DNA from: a virus
Strand: one strand, 5' to 3'
IMG/VR virus record: IMGVR_UViG_3300036770_005504
Location: 1 to 64,000 of that record
Length of the DNA: 64,000 bases
The notes beneath the pieces are model-generated. The model saw only the letters and a list, made by a program, of their open reading frames with translations. It was not told the origin of the DNA and did not search any database. Of this stretch, positions 1 to 7,258 are shown one piece after another. A program made the translations under genes and the position numbers. Numbering within the stretch: position 1 is the stretch's first letter; every line of letters begins with the position of its first letter.

Positions 1-210
1 AATATAAACTTGAGCACCTGCTGATTGAAATGCAGCATAGTTGTCGGCAGCATCTTCGATTTCAGTAGGGCAGTTAAAGGTAAATGCTGCTGGCATGAAA
101 ATAAACACACTCCATTGGCCAAGAACTGATTTGCTAGTTACGGTTACAAATTCGCCATTGTGAAAAGCAGTGGTAGAGAATTCGGGGATAGGTTGATTGA
201 TGATTGTCAT
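1..210 (-). CDS. ahpC: Peroxiredoxin AhpC, N-terminal part (runs off window start)
   Basis: The first 70 residues are readable from the ATG at 208-210. They match the start of 2-Cys peroxiredoxins of the AhpC class, with the peroxidatic-cysteine motif FTFNCPTE followed by an IEDAADNYAAF helix as in bacterial AhpC. The family reduces hydrogen peroxide and organic peroxides in the cytoplasm. The C-terminal half with the resolving cysteine lies outside the window. An AAAGGAAT ribosome-binding site precedes the ATG. This is unusual phage cargo, and a Dps-like gene at 49722 fits a shared oxidative-stress role (inference). Confidence 0.85.
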   Translation of the reverse strand, partial: MTIINQPIPEFSTTAFHNGEFVTVTSKSVLGQWSVFIFMPAAFTFNCPTEIEDAADNYAAFQSAGAQVYI

Positions 211-273
211 AATTATTCCTTTATATTGTTTGACATTGTTTATTGTATAACATACATCTTGATAGAACAAGAC

Positions 274-801
274 TTATTGAGTATTATCGTTGATTTGTTG
301 AACATCAATACCACACCGATGTAAAAAATCAATGCCATCATTGTTGCGATATTGATTGCGATAATAAACAGATTTAATACCAGCTTGAAAAATTCCCTTG
401 GCACATTCCAAACAAGGAGAATGGGTAATAAACATTGTGGCTGCTTCACCTGATTCGTTACTGCGAGCCAATTTCATTAAGGCATTCATTTCGGCATGCA
501 ATACTTCTGGACGAGTTTTTAGCCTATAGCGACCACGCTCATCCTCAAGTGGATATTCGTCTTCTGTGCCGGGAAAGTAATTACCGTTGAAATCTCTCTC
601 AATGCAATAATCTCGATATTCACAATTGTTGTCCCACCCGGTGGGTGTGCCATTAAACCCAATACTGATTATTCGATCTTGTTTAACTACAATAGCGCCA
701 ACTTTGAGTCGTTGTGCTGGACTTAATTGTGCAAATTGTTGAGCCACATTGAGATAAACTGTAATAAATTTATCTTTCACGAGTTGATCTCCAATCAACA
801 C
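274..801 (-). CDS. dCMP deaminase
   Basis: This 175-residue protein has the zinc cytidine/deoxycytidylate deaminase signature: HAEMNAL near residue 101 (zinc His and catalytic Glu) and PCLECAK near 129 (two zinc Cys). The family converts dCMP to dUMP for dTTP synthesis, as T4 gene cd does. The insert between the GFNGTPTG substrate loop and HAE is typical of dCMP deaminases. Its start overlaps the end of the next upstream small ORF, as expected in a phage operon. Confidence 0.9.
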   Translation of the reverse strand: MLIGDQLVKDKFITVYLNVAQQFAQLSPAQRLKVGAIVVKQDRIISIGFNGTPTGWDNNCEYRDYCIERDFNGNYFPGTEDEYPLEDERGRYRLKTRPEVLHAEMNALMKLARSNESGEAATMFITHSPCLECAKGIFQAGIKSVYYRNQYRNNDGIDFLHRCGIDVQQINDNTQ

Positions 802-952
802 GACCCAACTGATCGATTCGTGCTATACTTTCCAGTCGTTGGATTTCAATGTAGTCTTTACGTTCGAATATAATTTGACCACCTCGCTCCAACAGTAGAC
901 TTACTGTATTTTTTGTTTGATCAGTGAGAGGTTGAAATTTTTTAAAATTCAT
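770..952 (-). CDS. Small hypothetical phage protein
   Basis: This encodes about 60 residues, charged and without a recognised motif. It overlaps the dCMP deaminase start by about 30 bases and begins inside the end of the gene at 942. An ATG at 950-952 is preferred over the GTG two codons upstream. Tight overlaps on both sides support a real gene, but no function can be assigned. Confidence 0.5.
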   Translation of the reverse strand: MNFKKFQPLTDQTKNTVSLLLERGGQIIFERKDYIEIQRLESIARIDQLGRVDWRSTRER

Positions 953-1235
953 GATCACTCCATCGTAATTTAAACCATTCTAATTGTTGGTCGGTTATCA
1001 ATATACGGAATTTCTCGATTGAGAAACACCAATTTGGATTTCGTTGTTCAGGAGGTAGTCTGGTCCAAACTACATAGTCGTTGCTTCCGCCCCATGTATC
1101 CCAACACCAATGTAAACAGCGATCAAAATTTGATTCTAGATTTGATTTCCATTTAAAAAATTCCACATGATATGTGAAATTGGGAAATCCTGTAAATCTC
1201 AAATCTAGTTTTTTAATTTTGTATGATTTTGTCAT
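942..1235 (-). CDS. Hypothetical phage protein
   Basis: This 97-residue protein is rich in Trp and aromatic residues, with a WCWDTWGGSNDYVVW stretch mid-protein. No signal peptide, membrane segment or known family was recognised. It is the first gene downstream of the tRNA-Arg gene and continues into the deaminase operon. Confidence 0.55.
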   Translation of the reverse strand: MTKSYKIKKLDLRFTGFPNFTYHVEFFKWKSNLESNFDRCLHWCWDTWGGSNDYVVWTRLPPEQRNPNWCFSIEKFRILITDQQLEWFKLRWSDHEF

Positions 1236-1249
1236 AGTATTGATAGAAA

Positions 1250-1325
1250 TGGCCCGCCCGCCAGGATTCGAACCTGGAATAGAGGTTTAGAAGACCTCTG
1301 TGATCATCCCTTTCACCACGGGCAG
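1250..1325 (-). tRNA. tRNA-Arg (anticodon UCU)
   Basis: A 76-nt cloverleaf. The 7-bp acceptor stem pairs 1319-1325 with 1254-1260 (one G-U). The D stem is GTGA/TCAC, the anticodon loop is CTTCTAA, the T arm is CCAGG/CCTGG with loop TTCGAAT, and discriminator G is followed by an encoded CCA. It reads AGA codons, which are common in this A+T-rich genome and often rare in hosts. Confidence 0.95.
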
Positions 1326-1347
1326 TTTAATAAATTAATTATACAGG

Positions 1348-1653
1348 TTATCTGCAGACTTGTCTATAGTAGGCCAATCTGCCAAATTGATCGTAATAGG
1401 GAACATGACGGCAAACTGGTGGACGATAATAGACAGCAGGCGGTGGGTCTGGATAGACATAAACAGTTTGCGGAGGTTGAACTATTGCAGGTGGCTGTGC
1501 TGGTTGTGATTCGTTGTTTTGCATTATACGGCCCAGCAGCCAAGCACCGGCGAGTCCTTGTAATACACCTTGTTCGCGTTCGCCCCAGGCTTGCGCAGTG
1601 GTCATGACCAAAGAAATAGACAGACCGACGAGTGCTTTATAGAAACTTTTCAT
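1348..1653 (-). CDS. Exported small Pro/Tyr-rich protein
   Basis: 101 residues. A clear Sec signal peptide (basic start, hydrophobic core, cleavage predicted after AQA near residue 22) is followed by a short helical region and a proline-rich tail with several YYRP/PYYDQ segments and two cysteines. It is probably periplasmic or envelope-associated. The family is not recognised. It starts exactly at the predicted +1 of a late promoter at 1659-1666, so it may be translated from a leaderless late mRNA. Confidence 0.65.
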   Translation of the reverse strand: MKSFYKALVGLSISLVMTTAQAWGEREQGVLQGLAGAWLLGRIMQNNESQPAQPPAIVQPPQTVYVYPDPPPAVYYRPPVCRHVPYYDQFGRLAYYRQVCR

Positions 1654-1658
1654 AATGA

Positions 1659-1666
1659 TATTTATG
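1659..1666 (-). promoter_or_regulatory. T4-type late promoter (CATAAATA)
   Basis: On the minus strand CATAAATA is followed by five bases and then the ATG of the exported protein. T4 late promoters have TATAAATA at about -13 to -6, so transcription should begin at the A of the ATG. Confidence 0.6.
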
Positions 1667-1703
1667 TTGATTGGGTTTTTTATCTTGAATAGACAACAAT
1701 TTT

Positions 1704-1777
1704 TGGTAGGGGTACCAGGAATCGAACCTAGACAAGCGGAATCAAAATCCGATGTGCTGCCATTGCACCATACCCCA
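1704..1777 (-). tRNA. tRNA-Gln (anticodon UUG)
   Basis: A 74-nt cloverleaf with D stem GTGC/GCAC and anticodon loop TTTTGAT as in bacterial tRNA-Gln. The T loop is TTCGATT and CCA is encoded. The terminal pair of the acceptor stem is a T-T mismatch; the known glutaminyl tRNAs have a weak U1-A72 pair here. It reads CAA. Confidence 0.93.
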
Positions 1778-1786
1778 TCTAATCTT

Positions 1787-1871
1787 TGGTGCGGATAGTC
1801 GGACTCGAACCGACAAGGCTTATGCCGAGGGATTTTAAATCCCTTATGTTTACCAATTTCATCATATCCGC
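1787..1871 (-). tRNA. tRNA-Leu (anticodon UAA)
   Basis: An 85-nt class II tRNA. The acceptor stem GCGGATA/TATCCGC is perfect, the anticodon stem AGGGA/TCCCT encloses loop TTTAAAA, a long variable arm is present, the T loop is TTCGAGT, and CCA is encoded. It reads TTA. Unlike the cyanobacterial tRNA-Leu(UAA), it has no intron. Confidence 0.95.
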
Positions 1872-1883
1872 ATTTAGAAATTT

Positions 1884-2168
1884 TGGTGGCCCCACCTGGA
1901 CTCGAACCAGGAACCTAACGATTCAGATTTGTGTGACTTTCGCCACTCTCTGGACTATGCCTTCTCCATGTCATTTCTGATTTAGGAGGGTGCCGTCTAG
2001 TCTCTACACGTTCCAAAGTGATTTCTCACTGAGGCTTCGCTCGGCATTGCCTTATCATTTCTGACTTAGGTTTCACCGAATTTGACACCATTCACACAGC
2101 GTATTTCTACATCTGGTGCACGAATATTTACATGAGTCGTTTGCACTGACCAATTGTGCTATAGGGCC
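1884..2168 (-). tRNA. tRNA-Ile2 (anticodon CAU), split by a group I intron
   Basis: The 5' exon is 2132-2168 and the 3' exon is 1884-1923. Joined, they give a 77-nt tRNA: acceptor GGCCCTA pairs with TGGGGCC, D stem GCAC/GTGC, anticodon stem AACGA/TCGTT, loop CTCATAA, T stem CCTGG/CCAGG, encoded CCA. The joined sequence closely resembles E. coli tRNA-Ile2 as I recall it, including CGACTCATAATCG. This tRNA reads AUA only after C34 is changed to lysidine by TilS, and a TilS gene lies 136 bases upstream. The CAU anticodon could also mean Met, but the acceptor and anticodon-stem sequence favour Ile2. Confidence 0.9.
1924..2131 (-). ncRNA. Group I self-splicing intron (Azoarcus-like, IC3 type)
   Basis: A 208-nt insertion directly after the CAU anticodon. 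It carries hallmark core elements: GTGTAGAGACTAGACGGC (R region, P7 and G site), AAGGCATAGTCC (S region), AATGCCGAGCGAAGCC (Q region) and TGGTGTCAAATTCGGTGAAA (P3/P4 side). The 5' splice site is the U of CAU, paired as U-G with an internal guide GTG at about 2119-2121. The last base is G (1924). As recalled, the core is nearly the same as the Azoarcus pre-tRNA-Ile(CAU) intron, which sits at the same position. No intron ORF is present. Confidence 0.93.
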
Positions 2169-2303
2169 ATATTTTTAAAGAACTTTTTCAATACAGTGCT
2201 TTATGCACTATCGTTACAACCTTGTCAAGAATTTTCTTGATGAAGATTATTTACTACAGTTTCAACATTCTATACTTATTTGCAGTTTCTGTCAACAACT
2301 TTT

Positions 2304-2948
2304 TTACCTTTTTGATGATTGATTTTTTACTCTGTCTGAATTGCTTAATTGTCGTTCTACCACACGACGCACCACACGATCAATTCCTGGATTGATATGC
2401 CTGATGTGTGGCATGACTTGATGTCGAATATAATTGCGTTGATATTGTAGATCACTGTTGCTTTGATCTTCACACCAAGGAACATCGTGATGCTGACACC
2501 AACTTTGTAATTGTTGCTTTTTGGTCAGCAAAAATGGTCGAATGACATGATTTCTTTGTAATGGTATGGTTTTACTCAATCCATGCATACTACTCCATAC
2601 ATATGTTTCTACACAATCATCGAGATGGTGAGCAGTTACAATGGGCATGTCCAGACTATCAAAAAAATTATAACGCTCAATTCTCCAGTGCTCTTCTGGA
2701 CTACGCGAACTATCACGCTGGTTGTGCATATATCCGATTATCAATGGTATTTGATGTTGATTACAATAATCGGCCACAAAATTTGATGCCCTTTCACTGT
2801 CATTGGTTCCATGGTGAAAAAATACTGCAGTGACATCATGGTTACGCTTGAGAAAATCCAGTGCTGCCATACTGTCTACCCCTCCACTGACACCAATACC
2901 TAACTGTCGGGGCAATCGTTGTGCTAGTTTGATCACGTTTTTATCCAA
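2304..2948 (-). CDS. tilS: tRNA(Ile)-lysidine synthetase, short form
   Basis: This 214-residue N-type PP-loop ATPase has SGGVDS near residue 20, TAHHLDDCVET near 105 and the TilS-specific EDQSNSDLQYQRNYIRH block near 165. TilS adenylates C34 of tRNA-Ile2(CAU) and attaches lysine, so that the tRNA reads AUA. The E. coli enzyme has more than 400 residues. This one keeps the catalytic domain and lacks the C-terminal tRNA-binding domains. The start is a TTG; no in-frame ATG is available nearby. It lies next to its presumed substrate tRNA. Confidence 0.88.
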   Translation of the reverse strand: MDKNVIKLAQRLPRQLGIGVSGGVDSMAALDFLKRNHDVTAVFFHHGTNDSERASNFVADYCNQHQIPLIIGYMHNQRDSSRSPEEHWRIERYNFFDSLDMPIVTAHHLDDCVETYVWSSMHGLSKTIPLQRNHVIRPFLLTKKQQLQSWCQHHDVPWCEDQSNSDLQYQRNYIRHQVMPHIRHINPGIDRVVRRVVERQLSNSDRVKNQSSKR

Positions 2949-2962
2949 TTTGTGCGGTGCAA

Positions 2963-2970
2963 TATAAATA
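2963..2970 (+). promoter_or_regulatory. T4-type late promoter (TATAAATA)
   Basis: An exact match to the T4 late consensus on the plus strand, with +1 expected near 2976. It would transcribe the 58-residue ORF at 2996. Confidence 0.55.
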
Positions 2971-2995
2971 CATATGAGACTTCAACAAATACAAT

Positions 2996-3172
2996 ATGTT
3001 ACAATTTTTCAAAAATCTAACAAATAGATTACAGCAAAAAAGATTTTTTGTCAATGATTATTTTGCCAATATTGAGCAATATATAAAATCTCATAGGCCC
3101 AGCAATCATGCCGAAGTTGAAATGTTGATACGCAAATATGAAAGGAACAACATCAAATCATGGAAATACTAA
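2996..3172 (+). CDS. Small basic hypothetical protein (58 aa)
   Basis: An ATG at 2996 opens a 58-residue basic, helical-looking protein with the segments NDYFANIEQYIKSHRP and EVEMLIRKYER. This resembles small bacterial proteins of the DUF3563 kind, but only loosely. A perfect late promoter lies 26 bases upstream. It is divergent from tilS. Confidence 0.5.
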   Translation: MLQFFKNLTNRLQQKRFFVNDYFANIEQYIKSHRPSNHAEVEMLIRKYERNNIKSWKY

Positions 3173-3277
3173 ACCGTATATATCAAAAAATTATAGTTTT
3201 TTTTGAGATAGTAGCAGAAGCAAGAATTCGACACATTCAAGCCAATAACAGATACCGCGGTTATTATTGAAATAAAC

Positions 3278-3318
3278 TTCATGGTCGAGGGTATCAAATA
3301 AATATTCTCGACCATGAA
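3278..3318 (+). promoter_or_regulatory. Late promoter inside an inverted repeat over a start codon
   Basis: Perfect 12-bp arms (3278-3289 and 3307-3318) flank AATAAATA at 3297-3304. The 3' arm contains the ATG of the gene at 3314. Late transcripts should start near 3310 and so lack the 5' arm. Longer read-through transcripts would fold and hide the start codon. This matches the known T4 layout at genes such as e, soc and I-TevI. The repeat is seen directly; its regulatory role is inferred. Confidence 0.6.
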
Positions 3319-4234
3319 CAATACAATTGTCTGGAATGATGGATTAAACAATTATCGACACCATCAAATTTCTTTCCAAAATACACAGATACTTTATCAC
3401 TGTCATCTCGACGATGACCCAACCTCAACAAACAACCTAGATACTGCAATATCTCAAATACTAGAAACTTTTTGTAGTCAACCGATTGAACTATTGTATA
3501 GTGGTGGGCTAGACAGTGAATTATTATTGGTAAAGTTAAAAAAACTAAATTATCCAGTTCAAGCAATTACAATGAAATTGTATTGTCGTGGCTATCCTGT
3601 CAATACACATGATTTGTATTATAGTGAAAAATTTTGTCGACAGCATGATATTACACAAAAATTCATCGAACTAGACATTGAACAATTTTTCGAAAGCGGT
3701 CGTTATCTTGACTATCTGACCAAGTATTATATACAAGAACCACATGTGGCCACTCATTTTTGGATGTTTGAACAATGTGACAAATTTCCTGTGTTGGCTG
3801 GTGAATACACATGGCCCTGGGTGTCTGTACCAATTTTAAGTCCACATAGATTAGAATACAGTTGTTATGACCGTTATCTAGCTGACCATGGTATAACAGG
3901 AATTGGTAATTTTCTAAACTACAGTTATGATATTAATACTGCAATGATTTCTACTCACTGTGCTGTTTTTAAACAACACAATTTTATGTTAGATAATCGC
4001 AATTTACCTGTATTCAAAAAAAAATTCTACGATCAAATAAGTGATCATGATTTTGAAATACGTATGCGTAATTCAGGGTGGGAAAACCTGCCTAGATCTG
4101 TATTCAATAAAAATCGATATCGATTAGAATTAATACAACAATATCGACAAGTTGTTAAATCATCAATATCATGGTCAAAAAATCTAGCTGACATGTTAGG
4201 CGGAGAAATTTACTGTAATGATCGATACAACTAA
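3314..4234 (+). CDS. Asparagine-synthetase-like PP-loop ATPase
   Basis: 306 residues. LLYSGGLDSELLLVKL near residue 60 is the N-type ATP-pyrophosphatase loop, and the region VLAGEYTWPW near 157 sits where AsnB-type enzymes have a second active-site loop. There is no N-terminal glutaminase domain. Such domains adenylate a carboxylate before amide-bond formation. The substrate is unknown. The zinc site of QueC and the C-terminal motifs of TilS are absent, so it is neither. It is the first gene of a three-gene plus-strand unit and overlaps the next gene by 17 bases. Confidence 0.6.
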   Translation: MNNTIVWNDGLNNYRHHQISFQNTQILYHCHLDDDPTSTNNLDTAISQILETFCSQPIELLYSGGLDSELLLVKLKKLNYPVQAITMKLYCRGYPVNTHDLYYSEKFCRQHDITQKFIELDIEQFFESGRYLDYLTKYYIQEPHVATHFWMFEQCDKFPVLAGEYTWPWVSVPILSPHRLEYSCYDRYLADHGITGIGNFLNYSYDINTAMISTHCAVFKQHNFMLDNRNLPVFKKKFYDQISDHDFEIRMRNSGWENLPRSVFNKNRYRLELIQQYRQVVKSSISWSKNLADMLGGEIYCNDRYN

Positions 4235-4775
4235 TTTTAACTTTGACAGTTTTAGTCATGGCCAAATACTGAGTAAATTATGGTTATGCCAACAGTTGGA
4301 ACCACATCTTTTGAGTCAACAAAGTATTGCTGTTTTGGGTTGTTGGTATAATACCTTGGCATTGATGTTGAAAATACGTGGCAACAATCAATATATTGTG
4401 GGCTATGACCATGACCCACATGCTATTGCAATGGCCAACAGAATTTGTGATAGTTGGTGTCTTGATGGAACTGTCCGACATCAACAAGTAGATGTCAATG
4501 GCATCGATTTTGAACAATTCGATGTGATAATCAATACCAGCAGTGAACATATGAACGGTCATTGGTTTGATCGTGTCAACAGTGGCACATTGATCTGTAT
4601 ACAAAGCAGTGATATCACGGACCGCTCTCCCCCTTGGCTTGTGACTAATCCTGTGGAAGATTTCAATGATTTTGTCAATAAATACAGGTTGTCACAGACT
4701 TTATACACAGGAAAGAAATTTTTTGACTACGGTAAATTGACTTATCATAGATTTATGATCATCGGAATTAAATGA
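4218..4775 (+). CDS. SAM-dependent methyltransferase-like protein
   Basis: 185 residues of Rossmann-like architecture: SIAVLGCWYNTLALML (degenerate glycine loop), YIVGYDHDPHAIAMAN (acidic end of strand 2) and FDVIINTSSEHM (strand 4). The glycine-rich loop is weak (GCWYNT), so activity is uncertain. It overlaps both neighbours, a PP-loop ATPase and an oxygenase-like protein, which suggests one pathway. Confidence 0.5.
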   Translation: MIDTTNFNFDSFSHGQILSKLWLCQQLEPHLLSQQSIAVLGCWYNTLALMLKIRGNNQYIVGYDHDPHAIAMANRICDSWCLDGTVRHQQVDVNGIDFEQFDVIINTSSEHMNGHWFDRVNSGTLICIQSSDITDRSPPWLVTNPVEDFNDFVNKYRLSQTLYTGKKFFDYGKLTYHRFMIIGIK

Positions 4776-5338
4776 AACCACTGTGGGAAATCCGTTGGCC
4801 TCGTTTTGAAGAATTTTTCGACACCAATCAACTGAATTTTGATGACCTGGATTTAAAATTTAACTATTTGGTATTATCTAATTTAGATCAGTTGATTTTT
4901 AAAAAATACCACAGATATCAAGATATTGATTGGGATCATATAATTTATTTTAAAAAATCAAATATGGCCGGGTCTATACATACTGACAATACCAAATTGA
5001 CATCCGATCGAACCATCTGGGGTATAAATTGGGTAATTGATGGTGATGGGCGAATGGATTTCTGGGACCAATCACAAGTAACCCCAGTGGGATTGACCAA
5101 TGGCAGTTTGAATAGAGAAAACTTTGGCATCGTAACTAAATTCATAGCCAATGACAAACCATCATCCAGTTTTATATTAAAACGTGATCATGTTTATTTG
5201 ATCAATGCCAGTCAACCACATCGAGCCATTGGGTTTAATCAGCGAAAAATATTCAGTCTCAGAGTAGATCCAATGACTTCTCATTGGTCTTGGGAATCGT
5301 TATTGAAAAAATTTCAACATAGAATGATACCACCGTGA
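4772..5338 (+). CDS. Putative 2-oxoglutarate/Fe(II) oxygenase (DSBH fold)
   Basis: 188 residues. SIHTDN near residue 69 supplies a His-x-Asp pair. YLINASQPHRAIGF near 150 supplies the distal His, followed by an Arg in FSLRVDP that could bind 2-oxoglutarate. The spacing suits a double-stranded beta-helix oxygenase. It starts within the stop codon of the methyltransferase, and its 3' end overlaps the oppositely oriented gene at 5300 by 39 bases. Confidence 0.5.
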   Translation: MKPLWEIRWPRFEEFFDTNQLNFDDLDLKFNYLVLSNLDQLIFKKYHRYQDIDWDHIIYFKKSNMAGSIHTDNTKLTSDRTIWGINWVIDGDGRMDFWDQSQVTPVGLTNGSLNRENFGIVTKFIANDKPSSSFILKRDHVYLINASQPHRAIGFNQRKIFSLRVDPMTSHWSWESLLKKFQHRMIPP

Positions 5339-6079
5339 TTTTTTCCAACTATAGCTACCGCCAAAATAATCTCCCACAAAGTGTGCTTGGCCCAGTGGAT
5401 TTACTTTGTTGAATCTATTTTTGATTTGATTTCGATGCACAAGTTTAGAACTACGAGGCTTACTATTCATGAAACGACTGATAATGTCAACCACATCGAG
5501 ATCAAGCCGCCAATAGATATCAGTCCATAATTGTGCACGTGATGACATCGAGTTTTGCACAGATTGCCAATATGTCTCAAATGGATAATGCCAACACCAA
5601 GACGCTCGACTTCTTATAAAATCGATATTCTTAGGCCAAGTATCATTGGGATGTAAAAATACAAAATCATCATGATTAAGACCATTGGCATCAATAATAT
5701 CTCGAACTACATGCCAAGAATTATAATACCCATTGGTGGCATCTTGGTTATAAAATGTAAAATCTTTGCCAAAGTTTATGCCATCATAGTCAACTAAAAA
5801 TACCTTTAAGCCCGGGATCATTTGTTTAATAGCGATGGCATACAAACCCAATCCGCTGCCTATGTCCAATATTGAGTTAAAATTGTAATCTATCATGTCG
5901 GATGTAAAGGTCAAAATATGATGTAATTTTCGTTTGACCCAATTATCGAATCCATTGGGTTGATTTATCCAATACCAGTTGTTGCCGTTTTGTAGCAAAA
6001 AGTATTTTTTAAAGTCTTGAAAATTATTAATCATTAGACTAATTTTTTGACCCTGATAATCAAATGATAAATCGGTCAT
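5300..6079 (-). CDS. SAM-dependent methyltransferase
   Basis: About 259 residues starting at MTDLSFDYQG. This start is chosen because its ATGA overlaps the stop of the upstream gene; an in-frame start 11 codons further up lies inside that gene. SILDIGSGLGLYAIAI near 80 is a good motif I, VFLVDYDG is the motif II acidic strand and DDFVFLHPND is motif IV. Class I fold, substrate unknown. The two following features (6076 and 6590) are its operon partners. Confidence 0.7.
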   Translation of the reverse strand: MTDLSFDYQGQKISLMINNFQDFKKYFLLQNGNNWYWINQPNGFDNWVKRKLHHILTFTSDMIDYNFNSILDIGSGLGLYAIAIKQMIPGLKVFLVDYDGINFGKDFTFYNQDATNGYYNSWHVVRDIIDANGLNHDDFVFLHPNDTWPKNIDFIRSRASWCWHYPFETYWQSVQNSMSSRAQLWTDIYWRLDLDVVDIISRFMNSKPRSSKLVHRNQIKNRFNKVNPLGQAHFVGDYFGGSYSWKKSRWYHSMLKFFQ

Positions 6080-6600
6080 GGCAGAATCTCGTCGAATACA
6101 ACAAAAACCCAATCTTGATCACTGTGATTTTCATAGGCATGAGGTAAACATAATGCAAAGTCTACTAGACTATTCTGATAGTCATTGGGATTGGCCACAA
6201 TTTGATTGTCTAATATCAATGTCACGGGAGATGGAATCTCTAAATAAATCTGATATCGACGAACGATGTTCATCTTTTTGGCATGAATTAAGTCGTTGTG
6301 TAGTCTAATTTTGCATTTGGGCAAAATTTTATGTATATAAGCTCGACCCAACAAACCACCATTTAATACATTATCAATGATATTCATAGTATTGGGGAAC
6401 AATTCTGGTCTAGTTGGTATCAATGGATTGGACCAATTCAGATGTATAGTCAATCCTTCATAAAGAGCTGTTAAATTTTTTTGATATGGCAGAACATGTT
6501 TAATCCACACACTGGAATCTATTTGTGCTAATTCTGTGCAGATATTATGTTGTTCTTCCTGTGTCAATGATCTAATTATTTCAGTTTGATTAGCTGGCAT
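6076..6600 (-). CDS. Aspartyl/asparaginyl-hydroxylase-like oxygenase
   Basis: 174 residues. LPKCKIRLHND near 95 gives a His with a following Asp, RRYQIYLEIP matches the R-H/Y strand typical of the Asp/Asn beta-hydroxylase family, and LPHAYENHSDQDWVFVVFD near 155 matches the distal His-Asn-Ser-Asp block. The family hydroxylates side chains with Fe(II) and 2-oxoglutarate. Here the substrate is unknown. Coupled to the methyltransferase by an ATGA overlap. Confidence 0.55.
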   Translation of the reverse strand: MPANQTEIIRSLTQEEQHNICTELAQIDSSVWIKHVLPYQKNLTALYEGLTIHLNWSNPLIPTRPELFPNTMNIIDNVLNGGLLGRAYIHKILPKCKIRLHNDLIHAKKMNIVRRYQIYLEIPSPVTLILDNQIVANPNDYQNSLVDFALCLPHAYENHSDQDWVFVVFDEILP

Positions 6601-7198
6601 GATGTTGAATTTCTTTAACTATGTCTTGCCAGTATAAATCGTCGGGCTGGCTAAATCGAATAGTTAACACATGTCGATAGTTTGAACTTTGTGTATTATC
6701 GAAATCGTGGTAGATGTCTGTATTAAACAGTATACATTGATCTTGTTCAAACACAGTTGATGTGGCTGGTTGATGATGTTGTTTTTGAAAATTTTCCAAT
6801 TCTCTACTGACACCATTGAGATCATTGAGTTTATACGATTCTTCCACATTGTTGTCATACCAACTGGTAATACAAAATTGGTCACGACAATCAATTATGT
6901 AATTTAATGCAGCTCTGATAGTTTGTCCGTCTTTGTGTGCTCGATAGTAGTGCCCGGGTGCAGTAGAAAATATACTGGCATAGGCTTTTAGCCCCTGTGT
7001 GACATACCGAAATGGAGAAAGTTTTAATAACAGTTCGCAATCGTGTTTGTTTATGCGTTGATGACGAAAATGCTGTGTACCACGGACAAACTCAAATTTT
7101 TCCTCGATCAAAATTTGACGAGCATATTCCACAATTGTTTTTTGTTCACTGTGTTCGATTATACAATAATAGGGAAATTTTGTTGACACTATTTTCAT
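6590..7198 (-). CDS. Aspartyl/asparaginyl-hydroxylase-like oxygenase
   Basis: About 202 residues starting at MKIVSTKFPY; the in-frame extension upstream crosses a promoter repeat and is rejected. YRAHKDGQTIRAALNYII near 91 supplies His-x-Asp and the strand that follows. LFNTDIYHDFDN near 168 supplies the distal His, with a conserved Arg in LTIRF. It is the promoter-proximal gene of the 7198-5300 unit. Its ATG coincides with the predicted +1 of a late promoter. Confidence 0.5.
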   Translation of the reverse strand: MKIVSTKFPYYCIIEHSEQKTIVEYARQILIEEKFEFVRGTQHFRHQRINKHDCELLLKLSPFRYVTQGLKAYASIFSTAPGHYYRAHKDGQTIRAALNYIIDCRDQFCITSWYDNNVEESYKLNDLNGVSRELENFQKQHHQPATSTVFEQDQCILFNTDIYHDFDNTQSSNYRHVLTIRFSQPDDLYWQDIVKEIQHHAS

Positions 7199-7203
7199 CT
7201 GAA

Positions 7204-7236
7204 TATTTAGCTTAAAAAATACCCATAAGCTAAATA
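7204..7236. promoter_or_regulatory. Divergent late promoters forming an 11-bp inverted repeat
   Basis: Arms 7204-7214 and 7226-7236 are perfect complements. Each arm reads GCTAAATA outward. On the minus strand the five-base spacer leads exactly to the ATG at 7198. On the plus strand +1 would be near 7242, giving a 17-base leader with AAGGA before the gene at 7259. Confidence 0.5.
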
Positions 7237-7258
7237 GAACTATACAAGGAAAATTGTC

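Noticed and set aside
1786-1980. Plus-strand open frame across the tRNA array
   Set aside because: It lies across tRNA-Leu and the tRNA-Ile2/intron and has no ribosome-binding site.
1884-2168. Reading the CAU tRNA as an unspliced, degenerate or split Met tRNA
   Set aside because: The group I core, perfect exon stems and Ile2-like exon sequence fit an intron-containing tRNA-Ile2 better.
3314-4234. QueC (7-cyano-7-deazaguanine synthase)
   Set aside because: The PP-loop is shared, but the QueC zinc-binding cysteines are absent. The same holds for the proteins at 9410, 13134 and 19073.
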